Part shown: positions 24,959 to 34,779 of the stretch, one piece after another
Layout: the number at the start of each line of letters is the position of its first letter
How positions within the stretch are numbered: position 1 is the first letter of the stretch
Assembly (NCBI RefSeq): GCF_000260115.1
Contig: NZ_JH651379.1
Coordinates: 3,250,240 to 3,314,239 of the forward strand
Length of the DNA: 64,000 bases
From: Galbibacter orientalis DSM 19592
Lineage (GTDB): Bacteria > Bacteroidota > Bacteroidia > Flavobacteriales > Flavobacteriaceae
Reading direction: 5' to 3'
Notes under the pieces: generated by a model
The model's database searches: none
Seen by the model: only the letters and a program-made list of their open reading frames with translations
What the model was told of the DNA's origin: nothing
Translations under genes and position numbers: made by a program

Positions 24959-25693
24959 ATGAATGTAAAACACTTTTCTTTAATTATTTTTATTACAGTT
25001 TTATGTGTTGCTTGCGCACAAAAAGAAGATGCTGCTAGTATTATTAATAAGACTATTCAAGCTTCTGGCATGAAGAACTTAAATAAGAAGCATGTTTCTT
25101 TTGATTTTAGAGATAAAAAATATGAATCCTATCATGATAACGGAAAATTTGAATTAAAAAGAATTATTCAGGATTCGGTTACTACCACAGATATTATTAC
25201 TAATACTGGCTTTACTAGACTTATTAACGGAAGGGAAGTGGTATTGGCAGATTCAACTAAAAACAAGTATAAAAATAGTGTAAACTCGGTGCATTACTTT
25301 GCGTATTTGCCTAATGGTTTGGATGGGCAAGCTGTTAATAAAAAATTGTTAGGAGAAGCGACTATTAAAGGGGTGTCTTACTATAAAATTAAAGTGTGGT
25401 TTGATCAAGAAGGTGGCGGAGAAGACTTTGAAGATGTTTTTATATATTGGGTGAATAAAGAAACTTTTAAGACAGATTACCTAGCGTACGAGTACCATGT
25501 AAACGAAGGAGGAATGCGTTTCCGAGAGGCTTATAATAGGAGAGTCATTAAAGGAATCGACTTTGTGGATTACAATAATTATAAGCCTGTTTCTAAAGCT
25601 TCTAAATTGATCGAGTTAGACAGTCTTTTTGATGCTGGTAAATTAGAATTATTATCTAAAATAGAATTAGAGAACGTAACGGTTAAGGAGTAG
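24959..25693 (+). CDS. DUF6503-type lipoprotein
   Basis: A 244-residue predicted lipoprotein: the signal peptide ends LCVACAQKED with the lipidated Cys at residue 19. The mature part resembles the outer-membrane LolA/LolB-like beta-shell proteins grouped as DUF6503: IINKTIQASGMKNLNKKHVSFDFRDKKYE, then YYKIKVWFDQEGGGEDFEDVFIYWVNKETF and a final strand-rich region. It probably faces the periplasm and binds a hydrophobic ligand; no function is established. It starts 28 nt after the 6S-like RNA and may be read from the same promoter. Confidence 0.72.
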   Translation: MNVKHFSLIIFITVLCVACAQKEDAASIINKTIQASGMKNLNKKHVSFDFRDKKYESYHDNGKFELKRIIQDSVTTTDIITNTGFTRLINGREVVLADSTKNKYKNSVNSVHYFAYLPNGLDGQAVNKKLLGEATIKGVSYYKIKVWFDQEGGGEDFEDVFIYWVNKETFKTDYLAYEYHVNEGGMRFREAYNRRVIKGIDFVDYNNYKPVSKASKLIELDSLFDAGKLELLSKIELENVTVKE

Positions 25694-25723
25694 TTTTATT
25701 AAGATTCTGTAATTTAAATTATT

Positions 25724-25938
25724 GTTGTCCGATAAAAACAGACAGCGTTTATTACATTCCACATATATCAAGGGTTAATAGAGGTTTTTAAAATAGCCCC
25801 CCCCCTAATAAAAATGAATAAAAAAAGGAGTTTAGTATTGTTGTTTCTTTAAGCTACTCGTTTTGTAATAGCTAAGATTTAGTTTTTGTTCTTTTCTCTT
25901 ACAGCGAAGCGGTCTTGTATTTTTACTCGGACATTAAT
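25724..25938 (-). repeat. intergenic repeat family C, copy 2 (inverted relative to copy 1)
   Basis: The reverse complement aligns with 514-731 almost end to end, including the terminal TTATCGGACAACAATA, GGGGGGGCTATTTT, the poly-T hairpin region and GACCGCTTCGCT. A nine-C homopolymer at about 25798 is unusual in this AT-rich genome. It occupies nearly all the space between two genes and has no ORF. Confidence 0.6.
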
Positions 25939-25971
25939 GAGTTTTAATTATAAATTTAAGAGGCTATCTTT

Positions 25972-26481
25972 TTAATTAATAGACAAAAGATTTACCGACA
26001 CAACTTTTTGGTTAACTAGAGTTACAATATATAGGTTTCCATTATTAGTGTCTTCAATATCTTCATACCTATCTTCTTTTAAGAGCTTGTTTACTAATTT
26101 TGGAACCGTGTTGCTGTGCCCTACTACTAACACATTTTTATATCCTTTTTTGAATATTTCTAAGGTGTTTAAGTTTTCAGGCTCATATTTTAAGATGTCC
26201 AAATTATTGTTGTATGCTGTGGGAGAAGCTGTTTCTATCGTCCTAGTGTATTCTGTAGAGTATATGGCGTCAAAGGGTATGTTTTTTAAAACTTCACTCC
26301 ATTTTTTTGCTCTAACCAAGCCTTTTTCTGTTAGTTCAGGATTCTTTTCATCTGGATTTTCTCTATTCTTTTCTGCATGCCTTATTAAGTAAAAAGTAGT
26401 AGTGGTGTTTTTAGTTTCGGGAGTGGAAGGGTTACAGCTCCATAAAGCAATACTTAATAGTAACAGAAAAAAAGGTTTCAT
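25972..26481 (-). CDS. histidine phosphatase family lipoprotein
   Basis: A phosphoglycerate-mutase-like phosphatase of 169 aa with a lipoprotein signal (IALWSCNPS, Cys about residue 16). The phosphorylated histidine motif is LIRHAEKNRENPDEKNPELTEKG, with YSTEYTRTIETASPT and a second catalytic His in VVGHSNTVPKLV. The membrane-anchored periplasmic location is common in Bacteroidota members; the substrate is unknown. It stands alone, with its stop next to a family C repeat. Confidence 0.85.
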   Translation of the reverse strand: MKPFFLLLLSIALWSCNPSTPETKNTTTTFYLIRHAEKNRENPDEKNPELTEKGLVRAKKWSEVLKNIPFDAIYSTEYTRTIETASPTAYNNNLDILKYEPENLNTLEIFKKGYKNVLVVGHSNTVPKLVNKLLKEDRYEDIEDTNNGNLYIVTLVNQKVVSVNLLSIN

Positions 26482-26721
26482 GTAGATAATATTTAGTGGT
26501 ATTTAATTCTTCTTTCAAAAATAGCGTATTGCGCTTATTAAGCAATAAAAAACTTCTAGATATCCATTCTTATCTAATTTCCGACTTTAAATAGCTGTAA
26601 ATAAGGCCTTTTTTGTAGGATCATTCTTTTTTTATCACAATTCTTGTTTTACTAAATTCTAAAAAAATTATGCATTTCATCGAAAATATAGGTTTTTAAA
26701 CGATTATTATTTTTTGTTTAA

Positions 26722-26729
26722 TATATTTG
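26722..26729 (+). promoter_or_regulatory. -7 promoter box of the adhesin gene
   Basis: TATATTTG matches the -7 consensus, about 95 nt before the ATG of the large secreted protein. Nothing else is recognisable in the 343-bp gap 26482-26824. Confidence 0.4.
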
Positions 26730-26824
26730 ATATATGCAAAATTGATAAAAAAGATAAGTTTTTGATTGAATTTGCATAAAAAAGGATTTTAGGAAATACC
26801 CAAATGTTTTAAAATCGACTACTT

Positions 26825-28978
26825 ATGAAAAAAATAACTACTACAATCGCAATTATTTTTTTGCTGTTTACTTTAAACAGCTATGGTCAGAAAATCAATG
26901 CTCCTCAATTAGCTTTTGAATACGCTTGTTTAAATGATGCATTTAATACATTTGAAGCTACTTTTAGTTTCAATGAAAAACCTTTTGCTTCAGATAATAA
27001 GTTTTATATTGAATTGTCTGATAAAAATGGTTCGTTTTCAAATCCTACAATTCTAAAGACTGTAGAAGGAGAGAATTTTTCTTTTGAATTCAAAGAATCT
27101 TTTTCTCTTCCTGATGAAGTTTATGGCGAAGGCTATAAATTACGGTTAAGAGCAACGTCTCCAGCAATTGTTGGGGAAGCAACTCCAGCTTTTGATGCTT
27201 TCTTTGTTCCAAACGAAAACTTAATCTTAAACGATTATAAAGATATTAGTCTTTGTAGTACTTCTGGAGCTACAATTAAATTAAATAAAGATATTGCTAA
27301 GGAGTATATATGGTATAAAAATGGAGAGATTTTAAAAGTGTCTTCAGATAATTTTCTTACAGTTTCTGAGCCTGGTGAATATTACGCAGAGCCTTACTAT
27401 GGAAATTGTACAGGGAGTTTGTATTCAAATTTAGTGATTGTAGGGAAAGGGGAGAATTTTGAAGTAGCTATTTTGGGAAATAAAAGCGTAGAGCCTTGTT
27501 CTAATTCTCCAATAGTTTTAGAAGCTTCTATTGACAATGAAAATTATATTTATACTTGGTATAAAAATGAAGAGAAAATAGGTGAGTTGCCAGCCTATAC
27601 ACCAAAAATAGAATTAAATAATGAAGCAGAAAATTTTGGTTCTTATAGAGTAGAAGTAACAAATGAGGGAGGGTGTACTTCTTCTTCAAGTGAGGTTAGT
27701 ATTTTACAAAATAAATCAACAATAGTAGAAGTTACATCTCCTTTAAACGCAGTGATTATTGGTGATAATACGGCAACCTTATCTATTAAAACAAATAATA
27801 AGGGGGCAGAAATTTTATGGTATAAAGATGGACAACCATTAAAAAACAGCTATAATAACGCCACATTAATTGTAGATAAAGAAGGGGAGTATTATGTAGA
27901 AGTTTCTTCTGGTAATGATTGTGAAGGGGATATTAAGTCGCCTAGTTTTAAAATTTTCGAGCCAATTTCTTTTGCTGCGGAAATTAAACCAACTAGTGCT
28001 TATGATGCATGTATAACAACTGCTAGCAATCTTGCTATTACAAGTTTAAAAGGAACCTTGAATAACGGGGATGAGATTACTATTCAGCAAGATTTTTTCC
28101 ATAACTTCAATCTAAAGTGGTTAAAAGATGGAACGTATTTAAAAACTACAAACACTTCTTTTCCAGTTACATATAAAGATAATGGAGTTTATAAATTAGA
28201 AGTTACTTATAAAGGTAAAACTTTCGAATCTAATGCTCAGGAAATAATTTTAGGTTTACCAGATGTTACTTTAAATACAGAAAAAGAGATTACATGTAGT
28301 GAACCACAAGGAATTATATCGGCTACAAAAATTGAAGGCGCTACTTATAACTGGTATAATAACGAAAACTTGGTTGCTTCAGGATTAGAGAATACACTTA
28401 CAACAACTCATGTAGGGGATTTTAAAGTAGAAGTTAGTTTTGGAGGGTGTGCAATTACTTCAAAATCTATATCCTTAAATAGAAATACAGAAGACTTAGT
28501 AGAGGTTTATCCAGGGGAAAAAATTACAATTTCTCCAGATAGAATAGTAGAGGCAAATGCTACTGGAGGAGAAAGTTATGAATGGATTGATGCTGAGGGA
28601 AATATCTTAAGTAAAACAGCAACATTTTCTATTGCAGAAGAAGGAATTTATACTTTGTATGCTAAAATTGGCGAATGTGTTATTGAGAAAACTGTAGAGG
28701 TTATTTCTAATGATGTAGTTGAAATTCCGAATGTAATTAGCCCAAATGATGATTCTGTAAACGATAAATGGACACTTCCACAAAAATTTATTAACGACCC
28801 AGAGGTAGAGGTTGTTATATGCGACTCCTATGGGTCAACTGTCTTAAAAACAAATAAATACGATAATAATTGGCCTGATGCTTCATTAAATAAAACTACA
28901 GAAACTCCAGTTTTCTATTACTTTGTTAACAAAAAAGGTAAGAATATTAAAAAAGGTTCTATTACATTAGTGAACTGA
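26825..28978 (+). CDS. large secreted adhesin-like protein with gliding-motility C-terminal domain
   Basis: A 717-residue Sec-exported protein (signal peptide ending NSYGQ) built of repeated Ig-like domains of about 90 residues. Each contains an EYIWYKNGE / YTWYKNEEK / ILWYKDGQPL / LKWLKDGTYL / YNWYNNENL unit and a YYVEV-type strand. The last 90 residues (IPNVISPNDDSVNDKWTLP...YFVNKKGKNIKKGSITLVN) form the gliding-motility-associated C-terminal domain used as a type IX secretion signal in Flavobacteria. It is therefore probably a surface adhesin. It is followed after 34 nt by its PorP/SprF-like partner. Confidence 0.85.
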   Translation: MKKITTTIAIIFLLFTLNSYGQKINAPQLAFEYACLNDAFNTFEATFSFNEKPFASDNKFYIELSDKNGSFSNPTILKTVEGENFSFEFKESFSLPDEVYGEGYKLRLRATSPAIVGEATPAFDAFFVPNENLILNDYKDISLCSTSGATIKLNKDIAKEYIWYKNGEILKVSSDNFLTVSEPGEYYAEPYYGNCTGSLYSNLVIVGKGENFEVAILGNKSVEPCSNSPIVLEASIDNENYIYTWYKNEEKIGELPAYTPKIELNNEAENFGSYRVEVTNEGGCTSSSSEVSILQNKSTIVEVTSPLNAVIIGDNTATLSIKTNNKGAEILWYKDGQPLKNSYNNATLIVDKEGEYYVEVSSGNDCEGDIKSPSFKIFEPISFAAEIKPTSAYDACITTASNLAITSLKGTLNNGDEITIQQDFFHNFNLKWLKDGTYLKTTNTSFPVTYKDNGVYKLEVTYKGKTFESNAQEIILGLPDVTLNTEKEITCSEPQGIISATKIEGATYNWYNNENLVASGLENTLTTTHVGDFKVEVSFGGCAITSKSISLNRNTEDLVEVYPGEKITISPDRIVEANATGGESYEWIDAEGNILSKTATFSIAEEGIYTLYAKIGECVIEKTVEVISNDVVEIPNVISPNDDSVNDKWTLPQKFINDPEVEVVICDSYGSTVLKTNKYDNNWPDASLNKTTETPVFYYFVNKKGKNIKKGSITLVN

Positions 28979-29012
28979 AACTAGAATTAACCCCAAATTA
29001 GTTTAGTTCTGT

Positions 29013-31049
29013 ATGATTAAAAGATACCTGCTTACTATCGGTTTGCTCTTAGCATCCTACGTGCTATTTTCTCAGGTAGAAAATACGAGCGCTATTGTAG
29101 ATTGGAGACAGCACAACCTAACCAAATACAACAAATTTTTGGTGAATCCTACGTATAGTTTTGTGCGAAACGACACCAAGGCTGTGAGCTTTTGGAGTCG
29201 GATTCAATGGACGGGTATTGAAAACTCTCCACAAACCTATTTATTAAGTTATTCTGGAAAAGTAAGTGAGAATTCTGGTGCTGGGTTAGGGCTTTATCAG
29301 CAAAATTTAGGACTTCTGGTAGATTCCGGATTAATACTTAACTATGCTTATGGCGTTAAGTTTACAGACAATATTACGTTAAGTGTTGGGATGAATACTA
29401 CACTTTTTAGACGTGGATTAAACAAAGGAGCAATTAGTTCTACAGAGCCAGATCCTGTTGTTTTAGAAAATCAAGACGATTTTTTAATGTTGGTTATGCC
29501 TGGGATTAATCTTTCGGTTAATAGTTTTGATATCGGAATTTATGCTGAAAATATCTTTGATTATAACTTCAACGATTCTAATACCATAACCGATTTTTCT
29601 GATAAAATATTTTCAGGTCAATTGGGGTATACTAAAACTTTTGATGATGCTGTAGGTTTTATGGAGGATGCAAAATGGCGAAACTTAGTGTATGGAAAAA
29701 CACAACCTAATGACGATTTTCAATTTGGATTTAACTCAACAATAGATCTTCCGTATACTGGTTGGTTTCAAGCGGGTTATAATACTACTTTTGGAATTTC
29801 TGGAGGAATAGGAGTTAAAATAGGAGATGGTATTAGTATTGGTGTGGTATATGAAACAGGAACCAGTAAAACTAATAATTCTTTCGGAGGAACTTATGAA
29901 GCAATTGCGTCGATTGAATTGGGACCTAGAAAAATGCGTAAGAATCCAGCTCCAAGCGGAGGAAAAGCAGTAACTTCTAAAAATATAAATGAAGAAGATT
30001 ATATTTCTTCAGAAGAAATAAAAAGGCGCAGAGAAGAGGATGCCAATAGAATAATTAATGATAGTGTAGAAGAAAAAGTAACGGAAACAGCAAAACCTTC
30101 AACAGATGCTACTTCAAAATATGCTTTATATGGAGGAGAAGCTACTGTTAAAAGTGCTTCGGGTAAATCAGCTAAGGAAAAATCGACTACTAGTTCTGTA
30201 GACAAAATAGAGAATACAGGAGTAAAGTCAGCAGAAAAAACCGAAGAAGCTGTAGGAATAAGCGCTAGCGATAAAACGTTACCTAAGCAAGAAAATTCTA
30301 ATGCAAAAACAGAAAAACCTTCTGCAGAAATAGTTGTTGCAGATAAAAAATCTTCAGAAAAAATTGAAAAAGAAGTATCTACTGAAAAAGCTACAGTAAC
30401 TGGTTATGCTGTATATGGAGGAAATCAGAAAGATGATCTTTCAGGAGAAAACTCAGTAGAAGTAGCTAGAAAACAAACCGAAGTTACAGAAAATGAAACT
30501 GTAAAAGTATATGAAGCAGATGCAGAAGATTATGCTAAGGCAGCGCAGGAAGAGTTTAATAGTAAGATAAATTCTAAAGAAGAAGAAAGTAAATTAGCTC
30601 AAACTTCTGAAATAAATAATGAAATTTCGGAAAATGTAGCGGTAAAACAACAAACTGAAGCCGAGAAAATAGAGGCAGAATATCAGGAGTTTTTAAGAAG
30701 GAGTGATTCTGTGGCAAATACAATAGACACTAAATCTATTGATTCTACAGCAATTACATCGGAAGTTTTTGGAAAAGATGTAAGTTATAAAACTATAAAT
30801 AGTGCACCGGGAATTGAAAAGGGATTCTATTTAGTGGTTAATGTTTTTTCTCAAGAACATTATTTTAATGACTTTATTGAAAAGTTAAAAACTAATGGAT
30901 TTGAACCAAAATTCTTTTTAAATCCAGAAAATAATTATTACTATGTATATTTGTATAAAGCAAATCGCTATCTTACGATAAAAAGTTTGCAGCGAAATAA
31001 TATCAACGGTACTTATTTTGAAGATAAATGGGTACTATGGGTTAAGTAA
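29013..31049 (+). CDS. PorP/SprF-family outer membrane protein with SPOR-like C-terminus
   Basis: A 678-residue protein with three parts. After the signal peptide (ending VLFSQ), residues about 25-305 form a PorP/SprF beta-barrel (WRQHNLTKYNKFLVNPTYSF, GLGLYQQNLGLL, FDIGIYAENIFDYNF). Residues 310-590 are a charged Glu/Lys/Ser-rich linker with two YALYGGE / YAVYGGN motifs. The last 80 residues (GFYLVVNVFSQEHYFNDFIEKLK...YVYLYK) resemble a SPOR peptidoglycan-binding domain. In the family, SprF-type proteins accompany and help expose a T9SS adhesin, here the gene just upstream. Confidence 0.85.
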   Translation: MIKRYLLTIGLLLASYVLFSQVENTSAIVDWRQHNLTKYNKFLVNPTYSFVRNDTKAVSFWSRIQWTGIENSPQTYLLSYSGKVSENSGAGLGLYQQNLGLLVDSGLILNYAYGVKFTDNITLSVGMNTTLFRRGLNKGAISSTEPDPVVLENQDDFLMLVMPGINLSVNSFDIGIYAENIFDYNFNDSNTITDFSDKIFSGQLGYTKTFDDAVGFMEDAKWRNLVYGKTQPNDDFQFGFNSTIDLPYTGWFQAGYNTTFGISGGIGVKIGDGISIGVVYETGTSKTNNSFGGTYEAIASIELGPRKMRKNPAPSGGKAVTSKNINEEDYISSEEIKRRREEDANRIINDSVEEKVTETAKPSTDATSKYALYGGEATVKSASGKSAKEKSTTSSVDKIENTGVKSAEKTEEAVGISASDKTLPKQENSNAKTEKPSAEIVVADKKSSEKIEKEVSTEKATVTGYAVYGGNQKDDLSGENSVEVARKQTEVTENETVKVYEADAEDYAKAAQEEFNSKINSKEEESKLAQTSEINNEISENVAVKQQTEAEKIEAEYQEFLRRSDSVANTIDTKSIDSTAITSEVFGKDVSYKTINSAPGIEKGFYLVVNVFSQEHYFNDFIEKLKTNGFEPKFFLNPENNYYYVYLYKANRYLTIKSLQRNNINGTYFEDKWVLWVK

Positions 31050-31096
31050 AAGCCTTTCATAATAGATAGATAGATAGATTTAAAACTGTTAGGCTT

Positions 31097-31125
31097 GGCT
31101 CCTTTTGAAAAAAAGGAGCCTTTTC
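31097..31125 (+). terminator. intrinsic terminator after the adhesin/SprF pair
   Basis: GGCTCCTTTT and AAAAGGAGCC form a perfect 10-bp stem around GAAA, followed by TTTT. It ends the adhesin-SprF unit. A four-unit GATA tetranucleotide tract sits just before it (about 31063-31079). Confidence 0.8.
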
Positions 31126-31171
31126 CATTTTATAAGATAAAGTTTACTAACTATTCTATAGAGTGTATTAT

Positions 31172-32407
31172 TTAGATAGTGATTCCGTTTAGGACAACAG
31201 TTTCTATATTAGTATTGCCAAAATCATAAGGTAAGTATCCGTAGGAAGGAATTTCTTTAGTAATTATAAAGTTTGCTTTTTTTCCTTTGGTAATACTTCC
31301 ATGAGTTTTTGAAAGTCCCATAGCATAGGCACCATTAATGGTAGCTGCATTTATAGCTTCTTCTGGAGTAATTCTCATTTTGATACATGCTGTGGCTACT
31401 ACTAAATTCATATTTCCACTAGGCGAAGAACCCGGATTATAGTCGGTTGCAAGCGCAAATGGGAGTCCGCTATCAATCATTTTTCTTGCAGGCGTATAAG
31501 GAATACTCAAAAAATAAGAGCACAGAGGTAACCCAACTGGCATGGTTTCCGTGTTTTTTAGGACTTCAATATCTTCCTCTTTCATAACTTCCAAATGGTC
31601 TACACTTAAAGCGTTGAGTTTAACAGAAGCTTTAATCCCTCCAATAGCATTAAACTGATTTACATGAACTTTCGGGATTAGATGATACTCTTTTGAAGCT
31701 TCCAGAATAGCTTCCATATCTGCTACAGAAAAATAACCTTCTTCACAAAAAACATCAATATATTCTGCTAAATTAGCTTTTGCTACCTCTGGAAGAATCT
31801 CATTAATAATCTTATCAATATAAGCTTGCTTATTATTTTTATATTCCGAAGGTACAGCATGAGCCCCTAAAAAAGTACTTTTTATAGCTATATTATAATT
31901 CTGTTTGAGTAGCTCAATAACCTTTAGCATTTTTAGTTCAGCTTCAGCTGTTAGACCATAGCCGCTTTTAATTTCTATAGCCCCAGTTCCCATTTTCATA
32001 ACAGTTTCGAGTCGCTTACAAGATTGCTCATAAAGTTCTTCTTCGGAAGTTTCTTGCAGTGTTTTAGCCGAATTTAAAATACCGCCACCTTTATTGGCAA
32101 TTTCCTCATAGGTGAGTCCGTTAATACGGTCTACAAATTCTTGTTCCCTATTTCCGGCATATACAAGATGTGTATGACTATCGCACCAAGAAGGGAGAAT
32201 TATCCTACCAGTTACATCAATGGTCTTATCCACAGCATCGATAGATAAAGTTTCCATCGGACCAAAATCTTTTATTAAATCATCTTCAATAAGTAAGAAA
32301 GCATTTTTTATAGTGGGAAGTTTACTCATCTCTTTCCCGCTAATTTTATAGGTATTTTCTTCTCTAACTTGTAATAATTCTTTTATATTTATGTATAATA
32401 TTCTCAT
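31172..32407 (-). CDS. hutI: imidazolonepropionase
   Basis: The third step of histidine degradation, hydrolysing 4-imidazolone-5-propanoate to formiminoglutamate. A 411-residue amidohydrolase with the metal motif SWCDSHTHLVYAGNRE, KSGYGLTAEAELKM, STFLGAHAVP, SVDHLE and the terminal metal Asp in ATDYNPGSSPS. All ligands are present. No other hut gene lies near, so the pathway must be dispersed. It is convergent with the adhesin unit and divergent from pta. Confidence 0.93.
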   Translation of the reverse strand: MRILYINIKELLQVREENTYKISGKEMSKLPTIKNAFLLIEDDLIKDFGPMETLSIDAVDKTIDVTGRIILPSWCDSHTHLVYAGNREQEFVDRINGLTYEEIANKGGGILNSAKTLQETSEEELYEQSCKRLETVMKMGTGAIEIKSGYGLTAEAELKMLKVIELLKQNYNIAIKSTFLGAHAVPSEYKNNKQAYIDKIINEILPEVAKANLAEYIDVFCEEGYFSVADMEAILEASKEYHLIPKVHVNQFNAIGGIKASVKLNALSVDHLEVMKEEDIEVLKNTETMPVGLPLCSYFLSIPYTPARKMIDSGLPFALATDYNPGSSPSGNMNLVVATACIKMRITPEEAINAATINGAYAMGLSKTHGSITKGKKANFIITKEIPSYGYLPYDFGNTNIETVVLNGITI

Positions 32408-32619
32408 AATATCGATTTGAGCGTTAAAGGTATTAAAACATTTAGGATTGCACTTTTATATAGCTTAATTTTGATGTATAATTTATAGATAGTTTCCCTC
32501 GCTATTGATAGAAACCATAAAATATTGGTATGAAATGCCTATTAACAAATTTGGAAACCAATTAATATGATAGTTAAGGGCATTACATCTGACCATTGAA
32601 AAACAATAAAAATTAGCAG

Positions 32620-34713
32620 ATGAATAAAGGTATTTATATTGCAACTTTAGAGTCGGATAGTGGAAAATCTTTAGTTACACTAGGTCTAATGCGTACGTTA
32701 TTAGGAAAAACAGCTAAAGTTGGTTATTTCAGACCTATAATTAATGAAGATAAAAAAGGAGGGAAAGACAATCATATCTCTACAGTACTTTCCTATTTTG
32801 ATGTTGATTTATCTTATGAAGAAGCATTTGCTTATACTAGAAATGAGGTTATACAGAAGCGAAATACTGGAAAATCGGGAGAGATAATTGATACTATAAT
32901 ACAGAAATACAAGCGTTTAGAAGAGCGTTTTGATTTTATTTTGGTAGAAGGCTCTGATTTTTCTGGTGAAGGAAGTGTTTTTGAATTTGATGTTAATGTA
33001 TTAATAGCAAAAAATTTGGGTCTCCCAGCTATATTAGTAGCCAGTGGAGTGAACAAAACAAAAGAAGATTTAGCGGGAAGTTTACAATTGGCATATCATT
33101 CATTTGTAAATAAAGACGTGAATGTGATGGCGTTGATTGCTAACAAAATTAGTCCTGATAATCTTACAATAGCAAAACAAATTTTACAAGAATTTTTACC
33201 AGATGAAGTAGAAGTTTTTGCGATTCCAAGAATTGAAACTTTGGCACATCCAACCATTAAAGAAATAGTTGAAGAACTAGATGGAAAAGTGCTATTTGGA
33301 GATGAGTTTTTAGACAATCAAACAGGAAGTTTTGGAGTTGGAGCAATGCAGCTTCGAAATTATATTACCAAATTAAAACAAAATAGTTTAGTAATAACCC
33401 CAGGAGACCGTGCAGATATTATTTTAGGAGCTTTACAAGCCAATATTTCTAGTAATTACCCACGTATTTCGGGAATTATATTAACAGGAGGTTTGATTCC
33501 TGAAGAACCCATATTAAAATTAATAGATGGTTTGTCTCAAGTAGTTCCTATTGTATCTGTAGAAGGAGGGACTTTTAGTGTAACCAATCAGGTAGGGAGT
33601 ATAAAATCTAATATTTATGCCGATAGCATTCCGAAGATAGAAACATCTATTAGTACTTTTGAAAAGTATGTGTCTATTGATACGCTTGCAGAACGACTTA
33701 TTAGTTTTAAGCCCAAAGGAATTACGCCAAGAATGTTTCAATACGGGCTCATAACAAAAGCGCGTCAGCAGAAAAAAAGAATAGTTCTTCCTGAAGGAAT
33801 AGACGACCGAGTTTTAAATGCTACAGCACGTTTATTAGCAATTGATATTGTGGATATAACACTGTTGGGCGACCAAGAAAAAATAATAAGTAAAATAACT
33901 ACGCTCGGAATAGAAATAAATATTGATAAAATAGAAATAATAGACCCAATTAAATCGGAATACTTTGATGATTATGCGGAGACTTTCTATGAGCTTCGGA
34001 AGCATAAAAATGTAAATATGGATATTGCTCGCGATTGGATGACAGATGTTTCTTATTATGGAACCATGATGATATATAAAGGTCATGCCGACGGAATGGT
34101 TTCTGGAGCAGTACATACCACACAACATACAATTAGACCGGCTTTACAATTTATAAAAACAAAACCAGGCGTATCTGTGGTGTCTTCCATATTTTTTATG
34201 TGTTTAGAAGACCGTGTTTCTATTTTTGGCGATTGTGCTATTAATCCAAATCCTACTGCGGAGGAGCTTGTAGAAATAGCCATATCGTCTGCAGATAGTA
34301 GTAAAGCGTTTGGAATAGAGCCTAAAATTGCGATGTTATCTTATTCTTCTGGAACTTCGGGGAAAGGAGCAGATGTAGATAGAGTGCGTCAAGCTACAGA
34401 AATGATAAAGAAAAAGCGCCCTGATTTAAAAGTGGAAGGACCAATCCAATATGATGCTGCTGTAGATATTACTGTAGGAAAGAGTAAGTTACCAGACTCT
34501 GAAGTGGCTGGACAAGCAAGTGTGCTAATTTTTCCAGATTTAAATACAGGAAACAATACCTACAAGGCGGTGCAAAGAGAAACAGGCGCATTGGCAATAG
34601 GACCGATGTTGCAAGGTTTAAATAAACCAGTAAACGATTTGAGTCGTGGTTGTACGGTAGATGATATTTTTAATACAGTTATTATTACCGCTATTCAAGC
34701 ACAAGGAATATAG
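32620..34713 (+). CDS. pta: phosphate acetyltransferase (two-domain form)
   Basis: Interconverts acetyl-CoA and acetyl phosphate, first half of the acetate overflow route. The 697-residue form has an N-terminal BioD-like P-loop domain (ATLESDSGKSLVTLGLM), a central DRTGG domain, and the C-terminal PTA domain (VLPEGIDDRVLNATARLL, YFDDYAETFYELRKHK, SGTSGKGADVDRVRQAT, GPIQYDAAVD). It is followed 66 nt later by ackA, forming an operon. The leader contains ATTACATCTGACCA, also found before the fuconate dehydratase gene. Confidence 0.95.
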   Translation: MNKGIYIATLESDSGKSLVTLGLMRTLLGKTAKVGYFRPIINEDKKGGKDNHISTVLSYFDVDLSYEEAFAYTRNEVIQKRNTGKSGEIIDTIIQKYKRLEERFDFILVEGSDFSGEGSVFEFDVNVLIAKNLGLPAILVASGVNKTKEDLAGSLQLAYHSFVNKDVNVMALIANKISPDNLTIAKQILQEFLPDEVEVFAIPRIETLAHPTIKEIVEELDGKVLFGDEFLDNQTGSFGVGAMQLRNYITKLKQNSLVITPGDRADIILGALQANISSNYPRISGIILTGGLIPEEPILKLIDGLSQVVPIVSVEGGTFSVTNQVGSIKSNIYADSIPKIETSISTFEKYVSIDTLAERLISFKPKGITPRMFQYGLITKARQQKKRIVLPEGIDDRVLNATARLLAIDIVDITLLGDQEKIISKITTLGIEINIDKIEIIDPIKSEYFDDYAETFYELRKHKNVNMDIARDWMTDVSYYGTMMIYKGHADGMVSGAVHTTQHTIRPALQFIKTKPGVSVVSSIFFMCLEDRVSIFGDCAINPNPTAEELVEIAISSADSSKAFGIEPKIAMLSYSSGTSGKGADVDRVRQATEMIKKKRPDLKVEGPIQYDAAVDITVGKSKLPDSEVAGQASVLIFPDLNTGNNTYKAVQRETGALAIGPMLQGLNKPVNDLSRGCTVDDIFNTVIITAIQAQGI

Positions 34714-34779
34714 TAAAATATGTAATTTTATATACAAGATTTAAGATGGAATTCCATCTTTACAATAATTAAAATAGAG

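Noticed and set aside
31063-31079. GATA tetranucleotide run after the SprF-like gene
   Set aside because: Only four units, outside coding sequence and next to a terminator; likely chance or simple slippage.
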